A DNA stretch of 55,708 nt. It comes from UBA2336 sp036787955 (GTDB lineage: Bacteria > Bacteroidota > Bacteroidia > Cytophagales > Cyclobacteriaceae). The stretch spans positions 1 through 55,708 of the forward strand of contig DAIQOI010000015.1 of NCBI GenBank assembly GCA_036787955.1, written 5' to 3'. Under the pieces are notes generated by a model. That model saw only the letters and a list, made by a program, of their open reading frames with translations. It did not search any database and was not told the DNA's origin. Made by a program: the position numbers and the translations under genes. Of the stretch, positions 26,992 through 34,860 are shown in pieces. The first letter of the stretch is position 1, and the number at the start of each line of letters is the position of its first letter.

Positions 26992-28854
26992 ATGAGCGTT
27001 GTAACCAACGGCAAAAAGGCCGAACAGGAGCTGGAAAAGGTGGTTATCCGGTTTGCGGGCGACTCCGGAGACGGCATGCAGCTTACCGGTTCGCAGTTCA
27101 GTTTTACTTCGGCAATTCTGGGAAATGACCTGGCTACCTTTCCTGATTTTCCGGCCGAAATACGGGCTCCGCAAGGCACCTTGGAGGGAGTTTCGGGTTT
27201 TCAGGTACAGATCGGGCGCATTGATATTTATACACCGGGCGACAAGGCAGATGTGCTGGTAGCAATGAATCCGGCTGCCTTGAAGTCAAACCTCCAGTTT
27301 GTACGCAAGGGCGGCAACATTATCATCGACAGCGATGCCTTTAATGACCGGAATATTGAGAAAGCCGGATTTCCAACCAACCCGCTGGAAGACGGTACCC
27401 TGGCTGACTATAACGTAGTACAGGCGCCCATATCCTCGCTTACCAAAACAGCCCTGGAAGGTTTGCAACTGGACAACAAAAGCATCATGCGATCGAAAAA
27501 CATGTTTGCACTGGGCATGATGTACTGGCTCTTTGATCGCTCGACCAAAGAAACTGAAAAATATATTGACAGCAAGTTCCGCAAAACACCGGCCCTGGCC
27601 GAAGGAAACAAACGTGCTCTCCATGCCGGCTACCATTATGCCGAAACCATAGAAGCTCTTCCTTCGCGTTACCGCATTCCGGCAGCAAAAATTGAAAAAG
27701 GCGTGTACCGGCATATTTCAGGCAATACGGCAACCGCCTGGGGACTGATGGCTGCAGCAGAAAAAGCGGGCAAAAAACTATTTCTCGGGTCGTACCCCAT
27801 CACACCGGCTTCTGATATTCTGCACGAGTTGTCGCGTTATAAAAACATGGGCGTCATTACCCTCCAGGCAGAAGATGAAATTGCAGCCGTCTGCTCGGCC
27901 ATTGGAGCCGGCTATGCAGGTCAGATTGGCGTTACCACCTCGTCCGGACCCGGCATCGCCCTGAAGGGCGAAGCCATTAACCTGGCCGTGATGGCCGAAG
28001 TACCCGTTGTCATCATTGACGTACAGCGCGGAGGACCTTCAACCGGTCTACCCACAAAAACCGAACAGGCAGATGTAAACATAGCAGTATTCGGCAGGAA
28101 CAGCGAAAGTCCGCTGATAGTGATGGCCGCCAGCACCCCAAGCCATTGTTTTTATGCAGCTTACCAGGCCGTTAAGCTGGCTGTTGAACACATGACTCCT
28201 GTTATTCTTTTGAGCGATGGTTATCTGGCCAACGGCTCTGAGCCATGGAAATTTCCCAAAATGGCCGACCTCCCGGAAATAAAAATCAATCATCCTACCA
28301 CACCCCAAAACGGTCGGTTTTATCCTTACCTGCGCAACCCGGAAACACTGGTACGACCGTGGGCCATTCCCGGTACACCCGGACTGGAACACCGTATTGG
28401 CGGCCTTGAAAAGCAGGATATTACCGGCAACGTATCATACGACCCGCTGAATCATGAAAAAATGGTTCACCTGCGTGCGGAAAAAATTGCACGTGTAGCG
28501 AATTATATTCCTGAACAAACAGTAAACGGTTCGGGTAATGCCCAACTACTGGTGGTTGGCTGGGGTGGTACATACGGAGCACTCTTTACAGCCGTTTCGG
28601 AACTGCAAAGCACCGGTGCGGATGTTGATTATGCCCATTTTACCTACCTCAATCCCCTGCCGCGCAACACAGCCGACCTGCTTAAACGATACCGGAAAAT
28701 ACTGGTATGCGAACTGAACCTGGGGCAATTTGCCAACCTGCTCCGCGGCCGCACTGCTCACCCGGGTATCGTCTCATACAACAAGGTTCAGGGGCAGCCC
28801 TTCCTGGTGTCTGAACTGAAAGAAGCCATTATGCAACATGTTAAAGAAGGTTAA
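26992..28854 (+). CDS. korA: 2-oxoglutarate:ferredoxin oxidoreductase, alpha subunit (fused gamma-alpha)
   Basis: This 620-residue subunit carries the gamma domain first (about residues 15-190; FAGDSGDGMQLTGSQF) and then the alpha domain (about 235-620; GSYPITPASDILHELSRY, VTTSSGPGIALKGE). With KorB it oxidises 2-oxoglutarate to succinyl-CoA and CO2 and reduces ferredoxin, in place of or beside the 2-oxoglutarate dehydrogenase complex. I start it at the ATG at 26992 (MSVVTNGK), since the 25 residues upstream in frame look non-coding. It ends two bases before korB. Other 2-oxoacid substrates cannot be excluded. Confidence 0.92.
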   Translation: MSVVTNGKKAEQELEKVVIRFAGDSGDGMQLTGSQFSFTSAILGNDLATFPDFPAEIRAPQGTLEGVSGFQVQIGRIDIYTPGDKADVLVAMNPAALKSNLQFVRKGGNIIIDSDAFNDRNIEKAGFPTNPLEDGTLADYNVVQAPISSLTKTALEGLQLDNKSIMRSKNMFALGMMYWLFDRSTKETEKYIDSKFRKTPALAEGNKRALHAGYHYAETIEALPSRYRIPAAKIEKGVYRHISGNTATAWGLMAAAEKAGKKLFLGSYPITPASDILHELSRYKNMGVITLQAEDEIAAVCSAIGAGYAGQIGVTTSSGPGIALKGEAINLAVMAEVPVVIIDVQRGGPSTGLPTKTEQADVNIAVFGRNSESPLIVMAASTPSHCFYAAYQAVKLAVEHMTPVILLSDGYLANGSEPWKFPKMADLPEIKINHPTTPQNGRFYPYLRNPETLVRPWAIPGTPGLEHRIGGLEKQDITGNVSYDPLNHEKMVHLRAEKIARVANYIPEQTVNGSGNAQLLVVGWGGTYGALFTAVSELQSTGADVDYAHFTYLNPLPRNTADLLKRYRKILVCELNLGQFANLLRGRTAHPGIVSYNKVQGQPFLVSELKEAIMQHVKEG

Positions 28855-28856
28855 TT

Positions 28857-29891
28857 ATGGAAACCGTAGATACTCCCCCGGCAACAAGAACACTAACCAA
28901 AAAAGACTTTGAAAGCGACCAGTTGGTCCGTTGGTGCCCGGGCTGTGGCGATTACGCTATCCTGGCGGCCATGACCAATGCCCTGCCGCAGCTTGGCATA
29001 CCGCGCGAAAACTTTGTGTTTGTATCCGGCATCGGTTGTGCCGCACGCTTTCCTTACTATGTCAATACCTACGGTTTCCATACCATTCACGGCCGGGGCC
29101 CGGCTTTTGCCACCGGCATCAAGCTGGCTAACCCACAACTAAGTGTTTGGGAGATTCAGGGTGATGGCGATGCCCTGGCCATCGGAGGCAATCACTTTAT
29201 TCATGCGCTGCGCAGAAATATTGACATCAACATCATTCTATTCAACAACGAAATTTATGGCCTGACCAAAGGCCAGTATTCTCCCACTTCGCCCCTCGGA
29301 CTGATAACCAAATCGACACCTTACGGAACCATCGAAAGGCCCTTCCGCGCCTCCGATCTGGTAATTGGTGCACAGGGAACATTTTACGCACGCACCATTG
29401 ACACCAACCCGAAACTTATGGCCGAAATTTTCATAGAAGCTGCGCGCCATAAGGGAACCTCGTTGGTAGAAGTTCTGCAGAACTGTGTCATCTTCAACGA
29501 TGATGCCCACGCAGCGGTAACCGCAAAGGAAAACCGCGATGATTTCCAGCTTCATGTAAAACACGGTGAGCCATTATTATTTGGAAAAGATAAAAGAAAA
29601 GGCCTCCGCCTCAACGGTCTGAGACTGGAGGTGGTAACCCTTGGCGAAAACGGCATTACTGAAAAAGATATTCTTGTGCACGATGCGCACAGCGAAGATC
29701 CAACGCTTCACCTGATGCTGGCCCGCATGGCACCACCGCACTTTCCCATGGCACTGGGAGTAATCCGTCAGGTACGCACCAAAACGTTTGATGAAGCAGT
29801 GGTCATGGAAGCTGAGCAGGTAAGGCAATCGGCACGCTACCATTCCATGGATGAGTTGTTGCGCAGCGGAGAAACCTGGGAAATAAAATAA
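28857..29891 (+). CDS. korB: 2-oxoglutarate:ferredoxin oxidoreductase, beta subunit
   Basis: This 344-residue thiamine-diphosphate-binding subunit has iron-sulfur cysteines in RWCPGCGDYAIL and GIGCAARFPYY, and the TPP motif GDGDALAIGGNHFIHAL with NNEIYGLTKGQYSPTS. It is the catalytic partner of KorA, whose gene ends two bases upstream. nuoA begins only three bases after its stop, so korAB and the nuo genes probably form one transcript. Beta-subunit length and motif order are typical. Confidence 0.95.
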   Translation: METVDTPPATRTLTKKDFESDQLVRWCPGCGDYAILAAMTNALPQLGIPRENFVFVSGIGCAARFPYYVNTYGFHTIHGRGPAFATGIKLANPQLSVWEIQGDGDALAIGGNHFIHALRRNIDINIILFNNEIYGLTKGQYSPTSPLGLITKSTPYGTIERPFRASDLVIGAQGTFYARTIDTNPKLMAEIFIEAARHKGTSLVEVLQNCVIFNDDAHAAVTAKENRDDFQLHVKHGEPLLFGKDKRKGLRLNGLRLEVVTLGENGITEKDILVHDAHSEDPTLHLMLARMAPPHFPMALGVIRQVRTKTFDEAVVMEAEQVRQSARYHSMDELLRSGETWEIK

Positions 29892-29894
29892 ACA

Positions 29895-30245
29895 ATGAAC
29901 AGCACGGCTTTGCTCATATTTTTTCTTTGCAGCCTGGTAATGGTGGGAGCAGGTATGTTGGTATCCTACCTTGCAGCGCCCCGATCAAAAAACATTCAGA
30001 AAGAAGAACCTTACGAGTGCGGAATCCCCACCCGGGGAACATCCTGGATTCAGTTTCGCGTAGGTTATTACCTGTTTGCCATCATCTTTCTCATTTTTGA
30101 TGTGGAAACAGTCTTTCTGTTTCCCTGGGCTGTGGCCATGAAGGAAGCAGGACTTGCAGCGTTTATCGAAATATTGATCTTTCTCGGTGTTCTGGGTGTC
30201 GGTTTGCTGTATGCCTGGAAAAAGGGAGCATTGAAATGGGAGTGA
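29895..30245 (+). CDS. nuoA: NADH-quinone oxidoreductase subunit A
   Basis: This 116-residue complex I membrane subunit has three transmembrane helices (about residues 5-28, 58-78 and 86-108) and the conserved loop EEPYECGIPTRGTSW between the first two. RVGYYLFAIIFLIFDVETVFLFPWA is the family's hallmark second helix (seen in pieces). It is the first nuo gene, three bases after korB, and its end overlaps the nuoB start by ten bases. Confidence 0.95.
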   Translation: MNSTALLIFFLCSLVMVGAGMLVSYLAAPRSKNIQKEEPYECGIPTRGTSWIQFRVGYYLFAIIFLIFDVETVFLFPWAVAMKEAGLAAFIEILIFLGVLGVGLLYAWKKGALKWE

Positions 30246-30808
30246 ATCAGAATACCATACCGCCCGAACAGTACGAACAGTTGCTGCGCGACTTTCCGGG
30301 ACAGGTGATCCGCGGCCCCGGAAGTAACATTGTGGTTACTTCCGTAGAAAATATAGTGAACTGGGCACGTGCCAACTCCCTCTGGCCCCTGGTGTTTGGC
30401 ACGAGCTGCTGTGCCATTGAGATGATGGCAACAGGTGCCAGCCGCCACGATTGGTCGCGGTTTGGTACTGAGGTGGCACGCGCCACCCCGCGACAGGCCG
30501 ACCTGATTGTAATTGCAGGAACAATTGTAAACAAAATGGCGCCCGTGTTAAAACGCCTCTATGACCAGATGGCCGATCCGAAATATGTTATTGCCATGGG
30601 TGCATGCGCCACATCGGGCGGACCTTTTTACTATAACACCTACTCGGTGGTAAAAGGAGCAGACCACATTATACCGGTAGACGTTTACGTTCCCGGCTGC
30701 CCTCCCCGCCCTGAAGCACTGCTGTACGGCATACTCCAACTGCAGCGAAAAATCCGGGGAGAAGTTCAAACAACATCATTTGATCCACAAAAAGATTTTC
30801 CGGCCTGA
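30236..30808 (+). CDS. nuoB: NADH-quinone oxidoreductase subunit B
   Basis: This 190-residue peripheral-arm subunit carries the N2 [4Fe-4S] cluster, the last in the electron path to quinone. The four ligands are present: Cys58 and Cys59 (GTSCCAIEMM), Cys124 (GACATSGG) and Cys154 (VPGCPPRP). Its ATG at 30236 lies inside the end of nuoA, as expected for translational coupling. It is two bases from nuoC. Confidence 0.97.
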   Translation: MGVNQNTIPPEQYEQLLRDFPGQVIRGPGSNIVVTSVENIVNWARANSLWPLVFGTSCCAIEMMATGASRHDWSRFGTEVARATPRQADLIVIAGTIVNKMAPVLKRLYDQMADPKYVIAMGACATSGGPFYYNTYSVVKGADHIIPVDVYVPGCPPRPEALLYGILQLQRKIRGEVQTTSFDPQKDFPA

Positions 30809-30810
30809 TT

Positions 30811-31272
30811 ATGAATGACGAAGCGCTCCGTCAGTTTATATCCGCGCGCATGCCGGAAGCCGATATCCAACAGGGTGTGCAATTTTTGCAGGTATGCGTA
30901 CCGGCCGATAAAGCACGAAGCCTACTGATCGACCTGCGCCATCACCCGCAATCACCTTTTGATTTTCTTTTCTGCCTTACGGGCGTGGATTATCCGCCCG
31001 ACCACATGCTGGTCGTCTATCATCTTAAATCCACCGCCACCGGCCTGCAAGTGGTGGTAAAAGCCCGCATACCAACCCGCGAAAATCCTGAAACAGATAC
31101 GGTATGCGACATCTGGCGCACGGCCGAATTTCACGAACGGGAAGTGTACGACCTGTTTGGCATCGTGTTTCGCAACCATCCTGACCTGCGCAGGTTGTTG
31201 CTTACCGATGACTGGGTGGGCTATCCGTTGCGCAAGGATTATTCAGACCCTGTAAATATGATTGAATACTGA
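30811..31272 (+). CDS. nuoC: NADH-quinone oxidoreductase subunit C
   Basis: This 153-residue peripheral-arm (30 kDa) subunit ends with the family signature WRTAEFHEREVYDLFGIVF, then HPDLRRLLLTDDW and GYPLRKDY. It supports assembly of the N2/quinone module with NuoB and NuoD. It is a separate gene, not fused to nuoD as in enterobacteria. Its stop shares one base with the nuoD start (TGATG). Confidence 0.96.
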   Translation: MNDEALRQFISARMPEADIQQGVQFLQVCVPADKARSLLIDLRHHPQSPFDFLFCLTGVDYPPDHMLVVYHLKSTATGLQVVVKARIPTRENPETDTVCDIWRTAEFHEREVYDLFGIVFRNHPDLRRLLLTDDWVGYPLRKDYSDPVNMIEY

Positions 31273-32390
31273 TGGAAAAGCTGGTTACCGCTCAGCCCGA
31301 AACACAGGAATACTTCATCAACATGGGCCCGCAGCACCCTTCCACCCATGGTGTGCTCAGGCTTGTGCTTACCCTCGATGGTGAAATTATCAGAAAAGTT
31401 GAGCCGCACATCGGTTATATTCACCGCTCTATTGAAAAAATGTGCGAACGCGACAGCTATCAACAGATTGTTCATCTTACTGATCGGATGGATTATCTGT
31501 CGTGCCACATTAACAATGAGGCTGTGTGTCTGGCTGTGGAAATGGCCCTGCAGCTGGAAGTGCCCGAACGGGTAAAAGTAATCCGAACCCTCATAGCCGA
31601 GTTGCAACGTCTTTCATCTCATCAGTTGTGGTGGGGAGTGATGGGTATGGACCTGGGCGCCATCACAACTTTCCTCTATGGGTTCCGTGACCGCGAAATG
31701 ATTACCGACATATTTGAAGAAACCTGCGGTGCACGTCTTACCATGAATTACAATGTTCCGGGTGGACTCATGTTTGATATCCATCCGAACTTCCGGAAAC
31801 GCACAAAAGAGTTTGTAAAGCATTTCAAAAAGAAACTCCCCGAATACGATGACCTGCTTACCAACAATGTTATCTTTCGCCAGCGTACCGTTGGCATAGG
31901 CAAATTATCCCGTGAAGATGCCATCTCTTACGGAGTAACCGGCCCGACAGCACGGGCATCGGGTTTTTCATGCGATGTGCGCAAACACCACCCGTACAGC
32001 GCATATCCCAGCGTGCAGTTCAAAGAAATACTGCGCACCGAAGGCGATTGCTTCGCGCGGTATAAGTGCCGCATCGATGAAATGTGGGAGTCGCTTTCCA
32101 TTATTGAGCAGCTCATTGATAATATTCCTGAAGGACCTCACAAGGTGCCTACCAAGGCTGTCATCAAACTCCCCAAAGGCGAATGGTACCAACGTGTAGA
32201 AACGGCACGCGGTGAGTTTGGTGTGTACATCATCAGCGATGGGCAGCGCAGCCCTTATCGCCTCAAGTTCCGATCGCCAGGCTTCAGCAACCTCTCAGCC
32301 CTGGATCACATGGCCCGCGGACACAAAATTGCCGACCTTATTGCTATTATGTCAACCATCGATCTGGTAATACCCGACATTGACCGATGA
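31272..32390 (+). CDS. nuoD: NADH-quinone oxidoreductase subunit D
   Basis: This 372-residue 49 kDa-type subunit forms the quinone site with NuoB. Conserved blocks are NMGPQHPSTHGVLRL (residues 16-30), HIGYIHRSIEKMCE, TDRMDYLSCHINN and the C-terminal LDHMARGHKIADLIAIM, and the end is IDLVIPDIDR as usual. Length is slightly short, but all blocks are present. It overlaps nuoH by four bases. Confidence 0.97.
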   Translation: MEKLVTAQPETQEYFINMGPQHPSTHGVLRLVLTLDGEIIRKVEPHIGYIHRSIEKMCERDSYQQIVHLTDRMDYLSCHINNEAVCLAVEMALQLEVPERVKVIRTLIAELQRLSSHQLWWGVMGMDLGAITTFLYGFRDREMITDIFEETCGARLTMNYNVPGGLMFDIHPNFRKRTKEFVKHFKKKLPEYDDLLTNNVIFRQRTVGIGKLSREDAISYGVTGPTARASGFSCDVRKHHPYSAYPSVQFKEILRTEGDCFARYKCRIDEMWESLSIIEQLIDNIPEGPHKVPTKAVIKLPKGEWYQRVETARGEFGVYIISDGQRSPYRLKFRSPGFSNLSALDHMARGHKIADLIAIMSTIDLVIPDIDR

Positions 32391-33472
32391 AAGCACTTTA
32401 TGACTTTTCCATCGTTACTTCTGCCTTGCATAGCTGGCTTATGCAGCGCTTTTCTGAACAAACGGTTCTGATTATCGAAATGGTTATAGCGGGAGTAGCC
32501 ATCATGATTTTTTTTGGATTGCTGGGGCTGGTGCTGGTGTATGCCGAACGCAAGGTGAGTGCTTTTTTTCAGCAACGGCTGGGGCCCATGCGCGTGGGCA
32601 AGTGGGGTACCGCGCAAACCGTAGCCGATGTCATCAAGTTGTTGTTTAAAGAGCCGCTCATCAACAAAGATGCCGACCGCTTTCTGTTCAACCTCGCCCC
32701 TTTTGTACTCATGGTGGCGGCTTTCATGGCCATGACGGCCGTACCCTTTGCTCCAGGTTTGCAGGCATTCGACCCCGACATCGGCCTGCTTTTTGTAGCT
32801 TCCATCTCATCACTTGGTGTTATAGGAATTCTTTTGGCAGGCTGGTCGTCCAACAACAAATACTCCCTCATCGGGGCCATGCGTGCCGGCGCTCAGATTA
32901 TCAGCTATGAACTCTCGGTAGCACTGTCGCTGCTTACCATCGTGGTGCTAACCGGCAGTTTGCAACTCAGCACCATCATAGAAAGTCAGCGGGATGGGTG
33001 GTGGATTTTTAAAGGCCATATCCCGGCCTGGATAGCCTTTATTATTTTCCTGATTGCAGGAACAGCCGAAACCAACCGCGGGCCCTTCGACCTGGCCGAG
33101 GCCGAGTCGGAACTAACAGCCGGCTTTCACACCGAATACTCCGGACTGAAGTTTGCATTTTTCTTTCTGGCCGAGTTTGCCAATATGTTTATTGTCTGCG
33201 CCATTGGTGCAACCGTTTTCTTCGGGGGCTGGATGCCTTTGCACATCGGTTCGTGGCACGGCTTCAATGCAATTATGGATTTTATACCGCCTGTATTCTG
33301 GTTTTTTGGAAAAGTTTCTGCCCTCATTTTTGTGATGATGTGGTTCCGCTGGACCTTCCCGCGCCTGCGCATTGACCAGCTGCTGCGCCTGGAATGGAAG
33401 TACCTTCTTCCGCTGAACCTGATGAACCTCGTTCTAATGGCTTTTCTTGCCCTTATGGGCTGGCATTTCTGA
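32387..33472 (+). CDS. nuoH: NADH-quinone oxidoreductase subunit H
   Basis: This 361-residue membrane subunit joins the proton-pumping arm to the quinone cavity. About eight helices are visible. Conserved segments include YAERKVSAFFQQRLGPMRVG, ADVIKLLFKEP, the acidic loop AETNRGPFDLAEAESELTAG and WFRWTFPRLRIDQLLRLEWK (residue blocks given separately). It is the last nuo gene here: the next gene, 101 bases on, is yceI, so nuoI-N and nuoEFG must lie elsewhere or be absent. Confidence 0.96.
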   Translation: MKALYDFSIVTSALHSWLMQRFSEQTVLIIEMVIAGVAIMIFFGLLGLVLVYAERKVSAFFQQRLGPMRVGKWGTAQTVADVIKLLFKEPLINKDADRFLFNLAPFVLMVAAFMAMTAVPFAPGLQAFDPDIGLLFVASISSLGVIGILLAGWSSNNKYSLIGAMRAGAQIISYELSVALSLLTIVVLTGSLQLSTIIESQRDGWWIFKGHIPAWIAFIIFLIAGTAETNRGPFDLAEAESELTAGFHTEYSGLKFAFFFLAEFANMFIVCAIGATVFFGGWMPLHIGSWHGFNAIMDFIPPVFWFFGKVSALIFVMMWFRWTFPRLRIDQLLRLEWKYLLPLNLMNLVLMAFLALMGWHF

Positions 33473-33573
33473 AAATTTATTAAGCTGAAAATCAATCAGA
33501 TAACAAAAAAATATTAGATGTTTAAACATTTAAATTCAATTTTGCGTTGTAGCATTCGTAAACCAAAGTCATT

Positions 33574-34152
33574 ATGAAAAAACTGTTATTATTTGCCTTA
33601 TCCGTGCTGGTTCTTACCGGCGTTACCGCACAGACTTCCACCTGGACGATCGATAAGGTCCACTCTAAAATCGGATTTAGCGTATCGCACATGGTGGTGT
33701 CGGAAACCGAAGGTGTTTTTAAAGATTACACCGCAACGGTAGTCAGCAAGTCACCCGATTTTAACGGGGCTGAAGTAACTTTTACGGCCAAAGTTGCCTC
33801 GATTGACACCGACAACGAAAAGCGTGACAACCACCTTCGTTCGCCCGATTTTTTTGATGCTGAAAAATACCCTGAAATAACCTTTAAGGGAAACCTTGTT
33901 AAAGAAGGCAATAAGTATAAACTGAAAGGCGACTTCACAATGAAGGGTGTTACCAAAAAAGTAGAATTTGATGTAGTGTACGGTGGCACCATTGATACCG
34001 GCCGTGGTGTAAAAGCCGGTTTTAAAGTGACTGGTGTAATTAACCGCCAGGACTATGGAGTGTCATGGGCCAACAAACTGGCTTCCGGCGAAATGGTGGT
34101 AGGCGATCTGGTAACGCTGAACATCAAGGTTGAGTTGGATAAACAGGCCTGA
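33574..34152 (+). CDS. YceI family periplasmic lipid-binding protein
   Basis: This 192-residue protein has a signal peptide (ending TGVTAQ) and the YceI lipocalin-like domain: TWTIDKVHSKIGFSVSHMVV at its start, then KRDNHLRSPDFFDAEKYPEI and the closing YGVSWANKLASGEMVVGD. YceI proteins bind polyisoprenoids or other amphiphiles in the periplasm; the ligand here is unknown. It is a single gene; CAATTTTG 35 bases upstream resembles a -7 box with one mismatch. It is followed by a strong terminator hairpin. Confidence 0.93.
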   Translation: MKKLLLFALSVLVLTGVTAQTSTWTIDKVHSKIGFSVSHMVVSETEGVFKDYTATVVSKSPDFNGAEVTFTAKVASIDTDNEKRDNHLRSPDFFDAEKYPEITFKGNLVKEGNKYKLKGDFTMKGVTKKVEFDVVYGGTIDTGRGVKAGFKVTGVINRQDYGVSWANKLASGEMVVGDLVTLNIKVELDKQA

Positions 34153-34176
34153 TCTCTGATTGCAAAACCAACAAAC

Positions 34177-34199
34177 AGTGGGAGCGGTATGCTCCCACT
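34177..34199 (+). terminator. Intrinsic terminator after yceI
   Basis: A perfect 9-base stem (AGTGGGAGC with GCTCCCACT) and a 5-base loop (GGTAT) are followed by TTTAATTT. It lies 24 bases after the yceI stop and before the MarR gene, so yceI is probably monocistronic. Confidence 0.75.
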
Positions 34200-34212
34200 T
34201 TAATTTACAGCC

Positions 34213-34662
34213 ATGCGCATTGAAGAGGAAATCAAACAAAAACAATTCAGCAGCCCACGGCAGAAGGCCATTCTCAACTTATTGTTTACAGCCGGCTGGC
34301 TTCAGGGAAAAAACAATCAGTTTTTCAGACAGTTTGGCATAACGGCTGCTCAATTTAATATTCTTCGCATCTTAAAAGGACAATATCCGAAAAGTCTGTC
34401 GGTAGGCGAAATCAAAAGCCGTATGCTGGATCGCAATTCCGACATGCCCCGACTTCTGAGTCGCCTCCTTGCCAAAGGGTTAATTGAAAAACAAACCTGT
34501 CCGAACGATAAGCGTGCCAGCGATGTGTTTATTTCAGGAACCGGCATCGAATTGTTGCAGCGCATCAACCGTCATCAGGATGTGCTCGACAAAATGCTGA
34601 ATCTTACCGACCACGAAGCACTGCAACTCAGCGACCTGCTGGACAAGGCCCGCGGTCACTGA
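34213..34662 (+). CDS. MarR family transcriptional regulator
   Basis: This 149-residue winged-helix repressor shows the MarR pattern: an N-terminal dimerisation helix, QFNILRILKGQYPKSLSVGE as the start of the HTH, a recognition region (MLDRNSDMPRLLSRLLAKGL) and the wing with CPNDKRASDVFISGTG. The C-terminal helices complete the dimer interface. Such proteins usually respond to small aromatic ligands or oxidants. The neighbour yceI is the likeliest target (YceI and MarR genes are often adjacent), but the terminator between them argues for separate transcripts. Confidence 0.9.
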   Translation: MRIEEEIKQKQFSSPRQKAILNLLFTAGWLQGKNNQFFRQFGITAAQFNILRILKGQYPKSLSVGEIKSRMLDRNSDMPRLLSRLLAKGLIEKQTCPNDKRASDVFISGTGIELLQRINRHQDVLDKMLNLTDHEALQLSDLLDKARGH

Positions 34663-34826
34663 ATTACCGATCGGAAGCGTTTTTGCTGCTAACCATTTTT
34701 ATCCATGTCTACTATCCCGTTGGTCAGTTCAACCCAACCCATTTAATCGCGGCCATCTGAACGGCCACTCCCGGCAAAAAGAAACCATTTTACCTGCACT
34801 TCAAACAACAAACTGGTCAAACCAGG

Positions 34827-34834
34827 TAAATTTG
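34827..34834 (+). promoter_or_regulatory. Candidate promoter -7 element of the methyltransferase gene (TAAATTTG)
   Basis: This is an exact TAnnTTTG match 26 bases before the ATG. It is preceded by a small inverted repeat (CTGGT-CAA-ACCAG, 34813-34825) that could be an operator. I see no TTG at the expected distance. Confidence 0.35.
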
Positions 34835-34860
34835 ATCAGCCCTTAATTTGCCTAAAACCC

